Shown one piece after another: positions 34,475-43,994 of a DNA stretch of 64,000 nt (position 1 is the stretch's first letter; every line of letters starts with the position of its first letter). The stretch comes from Fimenecus sp045613585. GTDB lineage: Bacteria; Bacillota; Clostridia; Oscillospirales; Acutalibacteraceae. Location: NCBI GenBank assembly GCA_045613585.1, contig JAZLBG010000107.1, positions 1 to 64,000 of the forward strand, in the 5' to 3' direction. The notes beneath the pieces are model-generated. The model was not told the origin of the DNA and searched no databases. It saw only the letters and a list, made by a program, of their open reading frames with translations. Made by a program: the position numbers and the translations under genes.

Positions 34475-36067
34475 ATGGGCATAAAAAAACTTGATAAAAA
34501 GAACTTCATTTTTCAAATTTCACAATATGGTTTTTTTACAGAACAATTTCCCGAATGTTTTAATAGTGAAAGCTTTGCAAGAGCATTAGACGACTTGATT
34601 TCACTAGTAGCAAGTTCAAAAGGGCAAGCGAAAAAAGGAAATAGGAATACAACATCACCAACAACATTATCTACATATAAAAACGATATATCTAGAAGAG
34701 TGCTGTCAGTGCCAAATCCCGAGGCCTTTTTGAGATTAGCAAAATTTATGCAAGAACATTGGAATGAAATCAACGAATATGCTTATAGTTCAAACTCTTT
34801 GTCCCCAATTACATTTGTTAGAGTTTATGCACAAGGTGAAGCTGAGGAGTTACTTAATAGTGAATCACTTAGAGAACGCTTTAAAATTAGAAGTGATTTT
34901 GTTGTTAGTATCAAAAATTGTATTCGTGCATCTCTTGGGTATAAGTATAGATTGAGTGTAGATATTTCTAATTGTTATAACTCGCTATATACACATTCTG
35001 TTACATGGGCTATTTGCGGAAAAGATAAGGCAAAGGAATATTTAAGAACCAAATCTCCAGCTGAAATTCAAAGAGATTATGAAATAGCAGATTGTATAGA
35101 TGCTTTTACAAGATTTCAAAAAAACAATGAAACTAATGGTATAATTGTGGGCCCGTATACTTCAAGGATTGTATCAGAAATAGTTTTAGCTCGAATAGAT
35201 AAAGAACTGAAACAAAAAGGGTTACACTTCAAACGTTATGTTGATGATTATAAAATGTATTTTAGAACTGAGTCACAAGCTCAAGAAAGCTTACCGATTA
35301 TAGAGAAGGTATTAAACGAATATAATTTATCGCTAAATACCTCGAAAACAGTAATACAAAAATACCCTTATGAAATTATTTTGAATCTTAAAGACTCTTT
35401 TGAAAAAGCTTTTATTGAGGAGGGCGTGTTCGGTGTTTTAAATATGGCTGCGACACTGTTTTCTTCCGGTGAAAAGGGTGCATATAAATATGCTTTAAAA
35501 TATATCAAAGATATGACCTTAACTGGTGAAGATATCTATTTGATTATCCCAACATTGATTAACATTATGTTAATTGACCCCAGATATGGTAAATATGTAA
35601 CGCAGTATTTGAAAAAGAATTTATCTTACAGAGAAAAAGAAAAACTGACAAATGTTTTCAATAATGAATTGACAAGTAGCATTGATGGCCAGTTGCAGCA
35701 GGAAACACTTTTATTTATTCAGCTAATTAAAGATTTGAATTTAAAAATTCAAGGTAGTAATGTTGTTAAAATATTGAAAAGTGATAATGATTTTGCCATT
35801 ATAATAGCCCTTGATTTGTGGAAAAATAGTAAAGAATTAGTTATTAGAACAAAGACTGAAGCGCGAGAGATAAATAAAGCTATTGATTGGTTATTGTTAA
35901 AATTAAATGGTGAAAAATTATCTGGTTCTAGATGGTTGCTATTATATGAAATGAGTGTAAATAAGCTAGTTAGTTCTAAAAAAATGCCAACTATTGAAAT
36001 GGATGATTTCTTCAGTAAAATGTTTGATTTAAAAGTAAGTTTTTATAATTCAAACAAAAAGAATTAA
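34475..36067 (+). CDS. defence-type (Abi/UG-like) reverse transcriptase
   Basis: 530 residues. RT core: motif A LSVDISNCYNSL (D163), GIIVGPYTSRIVSEI (223-237), catalytic YVDD (255-258) in FKRYVDDYKMYF, and motif D/E region LNTSKT near 287. Residues ~310-530 are a purely helical C-terminal region. There is no maturase domain X, no HNH endonuclease, no intron RNA boundaries and no visible msr-msd, so it is neither a group II intron nor an ordinary retron. The pattern (N-terminal extension, RT, helical repeats) suits Abi/unknown-group defence RTs; I cannot assign the subgroup. Directly downstream of a dGTPase-like gene. Confidence 0.85.
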   Translation: MGIKKLDKKNFIFQISQYGFFTEQFPECFNSESFARALDDLISLVASSKGQAKKGNRNTTSPTTLSTYKNDISRRVLSVPNPEAFLRLAKFMQEHWNEINEYAYSSNSLSPITFVRVYAQGEAEELLNSESLRERFKIRSDFVVSIKNCIRASLGYKYRLSVDISNCYNSLYTHSVTWAICGKDKAKEYLRTKSPAEIQRDYEIADCIDAFTRFQKNNETNGIIVGPYTSRIVSEIVLARIDKELKQKGLHFKRYVDDYKMYFRTESQAQESLPIIEKVLNEYNLSLNTSKTVIQKYPYEIILNLKDSFEKAFIEEGVFGVLNMAATLFSSGEKGAYKYALKYIKDMTLTGEDIYLIIPTLINIMLIDPRYGKYVTQYLKKNLSYREKEKLTNVFNNELTSSIDGQLQQETLLFIQLIKDLNLKIQGSNVVKILKSDNDFAIIIALDLWKNSKELVIRTKTEAREINKAIDWLLLKLNGEKLSGSRWLLLYEMSVNKLVSSKKMPTIEMDDFFSKMFDLKVSFYNSNKKN

Positions 36068-36086
36068 TGTTTTTATAGTTATAAGT

Positions 36087-36133
36087 AAAAAGCTAACAAT
36101 ACCTATGGTTATAATAGAGTGTTGTTAGCTTTT
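36087..36133. terminator. terminator after the RT gene
   Basis: AAAAAGCTAACAA (36087-36099) against TTGTTAGCTTTT (36122-36133), between convergent genes. Confidence 0.75.
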
Positions 36134-36160
36134 GTAGTGTATATTATTTTAACAGGACGA

Positions 36161-36946
36161 TTATCGCTCTGTTGGAAATATTAAATCTGGTGGATAATGA
36201 ATACTTTTAACTTTTCTGATTTTTTTCATATCATATACAGCTGTATTAGGAAGATTCAAAGGGACTGGACCTGAAACGATATAATGTTTGTATGGAGAAA
36301 ACCAAATAACGTAATCTGCTTTAATTTCTTTTAAAACGTTAATAAATTCTTCATCAAAAAAATGTTTATGTATTTCAGCTCTATATGGTGCACCTGTAAT
36401 AATCTCAGATGGTAGTTCCTCTGTATTGTTTGCTTGTGCGTACGCACAAGATTCATCGATAATTAAAAACACGCATTTATGTTTTGGGTGATTCTTTTTA
36501 TATAGTGGAATTTGGGAATTGTGCTTTTCCAAAACTCTTTTGAAGCTAGATATATAAAATTTGTAGTTGTGGTCTTCTTCTGTAGGTAAATTAGAATGCG
36601 AAATTACTATGACCTTATTACCATTAACGCCATCCTCAATTCCTTTAGACTTTAATTCAGAATATATTTTGCTTTCTGCCACATTTGTAGCGTTATATAA
36701 CTTGCCGCTTTTTAATTTTTTAGTATGGTCATCTACTCGCATTACTTCCATCATGAGTTTATATTTATCGCTATAGAAATCAGGTGGTGGGTCAGATTTT
36801 TTGCTGTTATCCACCCAGTTTTTCCAATGACAACTTTTTAGCACTTTATTAACAATAAAAATAGATTTTATGCTATTAAAAATGATTCCGTGGCATGTGG
36901 TTTGAAAGTACTCAATTATATTTGATTCCTTATCAAAAAAATTCAC
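36161..36946 (-). CDS. uncharacterised protein with possible PD-(D/E)XK motif
   Basis: 261 residues with a GTG start at 36944-36946. An upstream in-frame ATG would place the start inside the -10 box, so the GTG, preceded by GAGGTGA, is the only start the promoter allows. SDPPPDFYSDKYKLMMEVMRV near 50-70 looks like the PD...ExK core with V-M-R in place of the K; FLIIDESCAYA near 160 and HYPPDLIFP at the end are also notable. Nuclease function is possible but weakly supported. Leftward, divergent from the restriction-modification operon. Confidence 0.6.
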   Translation of the reverse strand: MNFFDKESNIIEYFQTTCHGIIFNSIKSIFIVNKVLKSCHWKNWVDNSKKSDPPPDFYSDKYKLMMEVMRVDDHTKKLKSGKLYNATNVAESKIYSELKSKGIEDGVNGNKVIVISHSNLPTEEDHNYKFYISSFKRVLEKHNSQIPLYKKNHPKHKCVFLIIDESCAYAQANNTEELPSEIITGAPYRAEIHKHFFDEEFINVLKEIKADYVIWFSPYKHYIVSGPVPLNLPNTAVYDMKKIRKVKSIHYPPDLIFPTER

Positions 36947-36967
36947 ACTATCACCTCTTTTGTGATT

Positions 36968-36996
36968 ATTATAACATCTCATTTTCGAATAATCAA
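36968..36996 (-). promoter_or_regulatory. sigma-A promoter of the 261-residue protein
   Basis: Minus strand TTGATT (36991-36996), 17 bases, TATAAT (36968-36973). Confidence 0.75.
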
Positions 36997-37127
36997 TTTT
37001 ATTAAGTTCACTTAGTCCATAAAAATGTACTGAATTCAAAATAAAAAGCAGACAGTGATTTAATTCTATGATATAATATATTTAAACAAGAAAAATGCTG
37101 AAATCTCAATATTTTTTTGGAAATAAG

Positions 37128-37156
37128 TTGAGAAAAGTAATTTATTGTGATATAAT
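37128..37156 (+). promoter_or_regulatory. promoter of the restriction-modification operon
   Basis: TTGAGA (37128-37133), 17 bases, TATAAT (37151-37156), 46 bases before the XRE gene. Confidence 0.72.
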
Positions 37157-37202
37157 TTCACTAATGTTTATGAAAAATTATATTAATCATAGGGGTGTAA
37201 TC

Positions 37203-37412
37203 ATGGCTGCAAGTTATAAGAAATTATTTAAGCTATTAATTGATCGTGACATGAAGAAAAAAGAACTTGCTGAAAAGGCGGGCATCAGTATTGCTACTAT
37301 TACTAAGATGGGCAAAGACGGTGCCGTTGTTTCAAGTGATGTTCTCGTAAAAATCTGCACTGCACTAGATTGTACAATGGATGATATTGTGCAAATTGTA
37401 CCTGAAAAATAA
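37203..37412 (+). CDS. XRE-family HTH regulator (controller-like)
   Basis: 69 residues, one Cro/CI HTH (MKKKELAEKAGISIATITKM). AGGGGTG precedes the ATG at 37203. First gene of the unit with the methyltransferase and McrBC genes. Small XRE proteins at the head of R-M operons often time nuclease expression, so a C-protein-like role is likely but unproven. Confidence 0.85.
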   Translation: MAASYKKLFKLLIDRDMKKKELAEKAGISIATITKMGKDGAVVSSDVLVKICTALDCTMDDIVQIVPEK

Positions 37413-37479
37413 CAAAGATATTTTCAGGACAATAATTTAGAGTTTAGATTACAGATATTTGTGCGGAGGATTACCTAAA

Positions 37480-39897
37480 ATGGTAGATAATAAACTTACA
37501 TATATAAGTCTTTTTAGTAGCGCTGGAGTTGGATGCTATGGATTTAAAAAAGAAGGATACGAATGTATTGCGACTTGCGAATTGCTTTCTGCAAGATTAG
37601 ATGTGCAGAAAGCTAACAATAAATGTAAATATGAGTCAGGTTACATTTCTGGAGATTTAACCAAAGTTGAAATAAAAGAGCAACTTTTTAATGAAGTGGA
37701 AATGTGGAGAGAGAAAGAAAAAGTTGAATCTGTTGATGTCGTTGTTGCTACACCACCTTGTCAGGGAATGAGTACTGCAAATTATAAGAAAGGTGATGAA
37801 AGCAAAAGAAATTCACTTGTTGTTGAAGCGATATCTATTATAAAGAAATTGCAGCCAAAGGTTTTTGTTTTCGAAAATGTTAAAGCTTTTTTGAAAACAG
37901 CATGTACCGATATAAATGGAGAAATAATTCCTATTAAAGATAGCATTTATAGAAATCTCGGCAAGGACTATCATATATACGCAAGGGTCATTAATTTTAA
38001 TGAATATGGTGTACCATCAAGTCGCCCAAGAACTATTGTTGTTGGAACGCATAAAGATTTTATTCATTTTAGTCCTTTGAATATCTTTCCATTAAAAGAA
38101 GAGCAACGCACTGTGAGAGATGCGATTGGTGATTTACCATCATTAAGATTTGGAGAAATGTCAGATGATACGCTCCATTTCTTTAGAGAGTATCCAAGAT
38201 ATATGGAAGAATGGATTAGCCATTTGGCTGAAGGTGAGTCTGCTTTTAATAATGAAGAACCATATAAACCATATAAAATTGAAAACGGAGAAAAGATTGT
38301 CTTGAAAGGTTCTCATATGGGAAATAAATTCAGGAGACTTTTTTGGGATAGACCAGGTGCATGTATTGCGACTAGGAACGACCAGTTAGCAAGTCAAGAC
38401 ACCATCCACCCTAAAGATAATCGAGTTTTAAGTATTCGTGAATTGATGCGCTTAATGACTATACCTGATGATTTTCAATGGTCTAATACAGATATTAATA
38501 GTCTTAAGACAAAGGATGAAAAGAAAGTTTTCTTAAAAGAAAATGAATTAAATATAAGAAGATGTATAGGAGAGGCTGTTCCAACACATATAATGCAGAC
38601 AATTGCAAAAAATGCCAAGGAAATGATAGCTTTCCAACATTATGTTGAGGATTATTATTCTAATAAGACAAACAATAAGCCAAAGTCATATTATGAAAAA
38701 GCTTTTGATTTTGAGATGAATCTGACTGAGGTAAAGGAAACAGGTTCTTATTACACGCCTCAAACAGTAGTGTTTGAAGCATTATCAACTATTGACCTTA
38801 ATGGTAAAAAAGAAATAAGAATTTTAGAACCATCAGTTGGTATGGGTGCATTTTTACCTCAATTATTCAGACTTTGTGATGTTTGCGATAAGGTTTGTTT
38901 AGATGTATGCGATTGTGATGCCGACGCTTTAAAAACTTTAAAATCAATAATTAAATTGATTCCTTATAACAAAGATATTATCTCTATTAAGTATATTTGT
39001 GATGATTTTTTAATTACAAACAAAATTAAAAAGAGTTATGATTTGATTATTTCCAATCCGCCTTTCGCAAAGGTGTCAAAGGACAAACTTGCTGATTACA
39101 AGGCACAGTATGATGTTGGCAAGTCGACAAATGCTTTTGCATTTTTCCTTGATAGATACTTGTCTTTATCTGATGAAATTGCTGTTATAGTCCCAAAAAG
39201 TTTTGTTATGGCTGCGGAATATAATAATATACGAAATAAATATCAGAAATTGGGTATTACACACATTGTGGATTTTGGTGTAAAGTACTTTAAAACCGTT
39301 TTCGTTGAAATTCTTTCAATTCATTTTAAGAAGGGATATACTGGAACGATTGCAGTTGAAAACAAACTTTTGGGAGAAGAATACTATCAAGAACAAGGAT
39401 ATATATTTCATGATAAATGTTGGCTGATGTATAGGGATTCATGGTTTGATAATTATATAAAAACATTGAAATTAGATGTTTTTGATATGTTTAGAGACCG
39501 TCAAATTACCAATAGTAAGGTTTCGACATCTGGAGATGTTTGGGTTTTGCGTTCCAAAAATATACTTGATAGTGGTGAAATAGTATCTAAAGAAGGATAT
39601 GATCGCTTTATTTCGACGGAAGATTTGCACAAGTATAATGTATCTCAATATTTGAATTCTAATGCAATCATAATGCCTAATTTCACGTATCTTACTCGTG
39701 CAACAAGGTTACCCAATAATTGCATACCAAACGGTTCTATTGCAATATTAAAACCTAAAGCTATAATAGGCGATATAGATTTAACTTTGTACGCTAGTGA
39801 TGATTTTAGAAAATACTATGAAATCGTTAAAAACAAGGCTAGATTTACCTTGAATTTAGATTCCAATTCTATCTATTATGTGGGGATAAAAAAGTAA
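37480..39897 (+). CDS. fused DNA cytosine-C5 and adenine-N6 methyltransferase
   Basis: 805 residues, two complete methyltransferases in one chain. Residues ~5-390 are a C5-cytosine enzyme: motif I FSSAGVGCYGF, IV ATPPCQGMS with the catalytic Cys, VI FENV, VIII SRPRTIVVG, a ~95-residue target-recognition stretch, IX with RELMRLMTIPDDF, and X GEAVPTHIM. After a short linker, residues ~405-805 form an Eco57I-like N6-adenine enzyme: GSYYTPQTVV, SAM loop LEPSVGMGAFLP, and NPPF near 522. Start at 37480 after GGAGGATT. It should protect host DNA against the McrBC-like nuclease that follows, perhaps at two sequences. Confidence 0.88.
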   Translation: MVDNKLTYISLFSSAGVGCYGFKKEGYECIATCELLSARLDVQKANNKCKYESGYISGDLTKVEIKEQLFNEVEMWREKEKVESVDVVVATPPCQGMSTANYKKGDESKRNSLVVEAISIIKKLQPKVFVFENVKAFLKTACTDINGEIIPIKDSIYRNLGKDYHIYARVINFNEYGVPSSRPRTIVVGTHKDFIHFSPLNIFPLKEEQRTVRDAIGDLPSLRFGEMSDDTLHFFREYPRYMEEWISHLAEGESAFNNEEPYKPYKIENGEKIVLKGSHMGNKFRRLFWDRPGACIATRNDQLASQDTIHPKDNRVLSIRELMRLMTIPDDFQWSNTDINSLKTKDEKKVFLKENELNIRRCIGEAVPTHIMQTIAKNAKEMIAFQHYVEDYYSNKTNNKPKSYYEKAFDFEMNLTEVKETGSYYTPQTVVFEALSTIDLNGKKEIRILEPSVGMGAFLPQLFRLCDVCDKVCLDVCDCDADALKTLKSIIKLIPYNKDIISIKYICDDFLITNKIKKSYDLIISNPPFAKVSKDKLADYKAQYDVGKSTNAFAFFLDRYLSLSDEIAVIVPKSFVMAAEYNNIRNKYQKLGITHIVDFGVKYFKTVFVEILSIHFKKGYTGTIAVENKLLGEEYYQEQGYIFHDKCWLMYRDSWFDNYIKTLKLDVFDMFRDRQITNSKVSTSGDVWVLRSKNILDSGEIVSKEGYDRFISTEDLHKYNVSQYLNSNAIIMPNFTYLTRATRLPNNCIPNGSIAILKPKAIIGDIDLTLYASDDFRKYYEIVKNKARFTLNLDSNSIYYVGIKK

Positions 39898-39914
39898 AAA
39901 AAGAGGTGAGTTAG

Positions 39915-42590
39915 ATGCAGAGTTTAGCAAAAATTTTTATGGGGACATTTGGTTCTGGAAAAACTTATAATGCAATAAAAGCTGCATGTGATTTTATAGG
40001 TGAAGATAATAGTCATGAAAATTTCATGCGTTTGTGTAACGAGAAGCGAATAGCTTATATTCCATTAAGCCCTAATTTTACATATGAAAACTTTGTAGCT
40101 GGTGTTAAAGTTTCAACTGATGCAAAAGGAAAGATTACTTATCAAGTGGTGGATAAAGTCTTTTCTGAAATGTGTGAGAAAGCTTTAATGCATAAAGATT
40201 TAAATTATTGTGTTATTTTAGATGATTTGGACCGTGTAAACATTAGTGTTCTGTTAGGCGAATTGATTAATGCTATAGAATATAGAAATGAGCGTGTAAC
40301 TACAACTAGTGGGAAATCCATAATGGTTCCAGATAATTTGTTGATTGTAGGGACTTTGAATTCCTTGAATCAAAGAGATACAGATTATGCTGTTTTAAGA
40401 AGATTTAATTTACAACCACTAAACCCAACAAAGCAATTGATTTATGATTTTTATGAGGGTTATCCTGGTGATGTTGTTGAGACAGTTGTAGAGTTTTATG
40501 AGAAAGTTAACTCCTTTATTGATTTAAACATATCAACAGATTATTTAGATTTGTTAAATGAGTATCATATTAGCCCGGCTTTTTATTTGAAAAGCAAAGC
40601 TTCTGCGGTAGATTTGTTAAATGTAATTGTTACATATATAGATTCAATTATTATTCCAATCTTGCATCAATATGTATCAGATGGAATACTTGATTGCTCT
40701 TTTGACGATGTTAAGAGTTTTCAGGCATCCTTAGTGTCTATGCGTGCTGATATACAGAGTGCTAGTGTGAAAAAGATTACAAAGTGGATTTATAATTATG
40801 ATACTGACAGTTGGGCATCCGTTGACAACTGTGGTTCGGATGCAAAGGATGAATATATAGAAACATTGCACAACGAGCTTCGTGGATATAAGGCCGAACT
40901 CTTTAGACTTATTTTTGAGGCAGTTTCTTTTTCGAATATTGTACCTGTCGATAGCTTATTTAATGATATATATAATAATACAAATCTCATCAAAGTATCA
41001 AATCAGTTTGCACGTTCGAGAGACAAAGAGAGATTAGCTGCATTTGTTGCGGAGGAGAGTGTCTCTGAACAGTTTCAATATAGTACACAGGGCGGTAAAA
41101 TTAATTGTTCTGTTTATGCTACTGTTGCGGTAGGCAATAAAATGAAACCTAGATATGAAATAAACGGAAAACGGTATGTAATTGCTAGTGGGTTTAGAAG
41201 TGGCGGCTCAACAACAAGTTTGGATACGTATGAGCCTACCTTATTAGCGCCGCTATATCATGGAGAGTTTGTATATAAATTAATTGTTTCATACTATAAT
41301 TTAATGATTAGAGGATTTGCTGAATCAGGAAACAACTTGTTGGAAAAGTTAGCGAAAGTAGAACTGAATTATGTAATTAAACAAGAACGAATAGCAGAAA
41401 CTTGGCCGGAAATTATACCTAATCTATCGATTCTGTGGTCTTCAGCAGGTAGTGAAATACACTTAACATCATCTAAAATTGATGATTTAGAGAGAGCAAG
41501 AAATAGCGTTTCATTTACTAGCTTGTATGAAGATTATGTTGAACAAGAACATAATGAAACTTTGATAATTCCTAGTATAGGGGTGGAAAATATGTCTAAC
41601 GATTATAAAAAAATAATGGATTTGCTCAATATTCATCAAATGATTTTACAAGGACCTCCTGGTACATCTAAAACATATGGAGCAAAAGAATTTATAGGTA
41701 ATCGCATTATAGAAAAGGGTGATGCTACAGGTTTACCTATGTCTATTTTGACACAGAATCAATTGAACGAAGAGCACTATAATGAAAATATTGAGTTGGA
41801 CAAGTCAGTGTATTGGGATATAGTGCAGTTTCATCCATCATATGACTATGAGGACTTTGTTAGAGGAATAGATGTTAGGCCAGGATATAATGGTATAGAA
41901 TATGTAACAGTAAATAAGACTCTAGGTAAAATCGCTGCATTAGCAAGCAAGAAAGAAAATAGTGGTAAAGAATTTTACCTAATTATCGATGAAATTAACA
42001 GAGCTAATATTGCATCTGTCTTTGGGGAACTAATTTATGCGTTAGAATATCGTGGAGAACCTGTTGAAACACCGTATGCTGTTAATGGTGAATCAACAAT
42101 ATCTTTACCATCTAATCTATACATAATAGGTACTATGAATACGGCGGATAAATCAATTGGAAATATTGACTATGCAGTGAAGAGAAGATTTATATTCTTT
42201 AATAGTTTGCCTAATAGAGAAACTGTATTGAGTTGTGCCGAGAAAGATGAAAATGCAATAGAGGTAAGGGCTTATGATATTGTGGCTCAATTATTTAGAG
42301 ATTACTTGAATTCAGAATATAATATTGATGATGTACAATTAGGACATACATATTTTTTAAGAGTAAAAGAGAGTCCAGTAATGGATGAAAAAGAATGTAT
42401 GTTTGAAAAAATGCGTTATCAAATCATCCCAATTTTAAGAGAATATTTTAAAGATGGAATATTAGAGAATAATGAAGACTCAGGTTCAAGTCAAGCATCT
42501 CAAGAATTGATGAGCATTATTGAACAATATAGCGTTTTCAAAGATATAGATAAAACAATTTCTGATTGGTTGAATAAACATTTAAATTAA
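39915..42590 (+). CDS. McrB-like protein with two tandem AAA+ modules
   Basis: 891 residues. Module 1 begins at once (Walker A GTFGSGKT, residues 10-17; Walker B ILDDLDRVN near 100; GTLNSLNQRDTDYAVLRRF near 155). Module 2 lies at ~575-770 (Walker A GPPGTSKT; Walker B DEINRAN near 692; McrB signature GTMNTADKS near 738). Module 1 deviates at the McrB hallmark (LNSLN instead of MNTAD). The usual N-terminal base-recognition domain is absent; ~230-560 may serve instead. It would form the NTP-driven translocating ring of the nuclease with McrC. AAGAGGTGAG precedes the ATG. Confidence 0.88.
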   Translation: MQSLAKIFMGTFGSGKTYNAIKAACDFIGEDNSHENFMRLCNEKRIAYIPLSPNFTYENFVAGVKVSTDAKGKITYQVVDKVFSEMCEKALMHKDLNYCVILDDLDRVNISVLLGELINAIEYRNERVTTTSGKSIMVPDNLLIVGTLNSLNQRDTDYAVLRRFNLQPLNPTKQLIYDFYEGYPGDVVETVVEFYEKVNSFIDLNISTDYLDLLNEYHISPAFYLKSKASAVDLLNVIVTYIDSIIIPILHQYVSDGILDCSFDDVKSFQASLVSMRADIQSASVKKITKWIYNYDTDSWASVDNCGSDAKDEYIETLHNELRGYKAELFRLIFEAVSFSNIVPVDSLFNDIYNNTNLIKVSNQFARSRDKERLAAFVAEESVSEQFQYSTQGGKINCSVYATVAVGNKMKPRYEINGKRYVIASGFRSGGSTTSLDTYEPTLLAPLYHGEFVYKLIVSYYNLMIRGFAESGNNLLEKLAKVELNYVIKQERIAETWPEIIPNLSILWSSAGSEIHLTSSKIDDLERARNSVSFTSLYEDYVEQEHNETLIIPSIGVENMSNDYKKIMDLLNIHQMILQGPPGTSKTYGAKEFIGNRIIEKGDATGLPMSILTQNQLNEEHYNENIELDKSVYWDIVQFHPSYDYEDFVRGIDVRPGYNGIEYVTVNKTLGKIAALASKKENSGKEFYLIIDEINRANIASVFGELIYALEYRGEPVETPYAVNGESTISLPSNLYIIGTMNTADKSIGNIDYAVKRRFIFFNSLPNRETVLSCAEKDENAIEVRAYDIVAQLFRDYLNSEYNIDDVQLGHTYFLRVKESPVMDEKECMFEKMRYQIIPILREYFKDGILENNEDSGSSQASQELMSIIEQYSVFKDIDKTISDWLNKHLN

Positions 42591-42605
42591 CAACTGGTGA
42601 TTTTT

Positions 42606-43910
42606 ATGATTCATGCAAAAACATGGAGTAAAATAGATGGTTTAGATAACAAAACTTGTCAAAATGCTCTTTTTAGCAATAATTATCAAAATATGGGAAT
42701 TCATTTTCATAATGGAGAATTATGGTCTTCAGGATATGCCGGAATATGTCGCTTGGTCGACCGTTTTGGTGGAATTATAAAGGGTGGAAATGAGAATCAA
42801 ATAATACTTTCTGTGGAGCCTAATTATGATGTCACTCCATTTGAAATGCTTGCTGCTGTTATGTCTGATGATGAGTATGATGATTATCTTGATGTCTTAA
42901 AAAAAGAAAAACGTGAATTGTTTCATATCTTTTTAGAGCAAGAAACTATAGAAACCAGTGTTACTGGGTGTTCTGGTGATTTTCTGATTGCTGCATCATT
43001 TATAATGAGTTGTAAATATGTATGTAAGCGAAAGTTAAAGCCACAAATGGTCAAACACAACGAGAATTTGAGGGCTAAGGCAAAAGGCAAAATAGATATC
43101 AAAAGACAATTAAAAACGAATGTTTTCAGAGGAAGAGAAGATAGAATGTTTTGTACATACAACATTTTTTCAATCGATACTTTGGAAAATAGAATACTTA
43201 AATTTGCACTAAAAAAAGCAGAACATATAATCAAAAATAAATATGGTAAAGTATATGATTATATGAAAAAGGATATAAAGTTCTGCAAAAATGCTTTGGC
43301 AGATGTTTCGGATATTAGAGTTGACAAAAATATGTTTACAAGAGTTTCGGTGAATGGTTTGTATCCGTATTATAAGGAACCAATACAACTAGCCAAACAA
43401 CTGGTTTGTGACTTGTATATTGAACCGGTATACCAGGGAGAGCATACTGGAAAAGTTATACCATATGTAATTAATATGGAATTACTTTTTGAGTTTTATA
43501 TTAGAACAAAGCTGAAAGAGTATTATGCCGACAAAGAAATATATAGTGTTGGGAAATACAACAAGAAATATGTATTTTTAAGACACCACATGCATCAAAA
43601 TCATTTAATTAAACATTATATTCCAGATGTTATAATATTAAAAGATTCTAAACCAGAAGCGGTTTTTGATGTTAAGTTCAAAAACAGATTAAAGCCTGAC
43701 AGGAATGATACTCATCAGCTCATGAGTTATGTTTTAATGTTGGGCGTTAATAAGTGTGGTTTTATTTTCCCAAAATCTCAAGACCTTTCTGGTGGTTTAG
43801 CGTTTCAAGATGAATTAAATGTTGCCGATGATGTGATTTCTTATTATGAAATTGAATACGATAAAGAAATTATAGCAAGCTCTATGCTTGAAGTGGGCTG
43901 TAGTGAGTGA
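42606..43910 (+). CDS. mcrC: McrC-like nuclease subunit
   Basis: 434 residues, McrC/5-methylcytosine-restriction subunit family. The N-terminal half binds the AAA ring. The C-terminal half holds the PD-(D/E)XK core: YIPDVIILKDSKPEAVFDVKFK near 337-358. The start at 42606 follows GGTGA. Directly behind the McrB-like gene (15 bases). Together with the upstream methyltransferase it forms an LlaJI/BsuMI-like restriction-modification system, in which McrBC-type subunits cut unmodified sites rather than methylated DNA. Confidence 0.87.
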   Translation: MIHAKTWSKIDGLDNKTCQNALFSNNYQNMGIHFHNGELWSSGYAGICRLVDRFGGIIKGGNENQIILSVEPNYDVTPFEMLAAVMSDDEYDDYLDVLKKEKRELFHIFLEQETIETSVTGCSGDFLIAASFIMSCKYVCKRKLKPQMVKHNENLRAKAKGKIDIKRQLKTNVFRGREDRMFCTYNIFSIDTLENRILKFALKKAEHIIKNKYGKVYDYMKKDIKFCKNALADVSDIRVDKNMFTRVSVNGLYPYYKEPIQLAKQLVCDLYIEPVYQGEHTGKVIPYVINMELLFEFYIRTKLKEYYADKEIYSVGKYNKKYVFLRHHMHQNHLIKHYIPDVIILKDSKPEAVFDVKFKNRLKPDRNDTHQLMSYVLMLGVNKCGFIFPKSQDLSGGLAFQDELNVADDVISYYEIEYDKEIIASSMLEVGCSE

Positions 43911-43994
43911 CTAATAGTAGATGAAACCTACATTGAAATCAAAATGTTTGCTAATTGGAAATAAATGCAGAGTACTGCAATAAGGTGCAATGAT

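Noticed and set aside
34475..36067. Group II intron or retron as explanation for the RT
   Set aside because: No maturase or endonuclease domain and no intron ends; no upstream msr-msd-like inverted repeats that I can see. The partner and C-terminal region suit a defence RT better.
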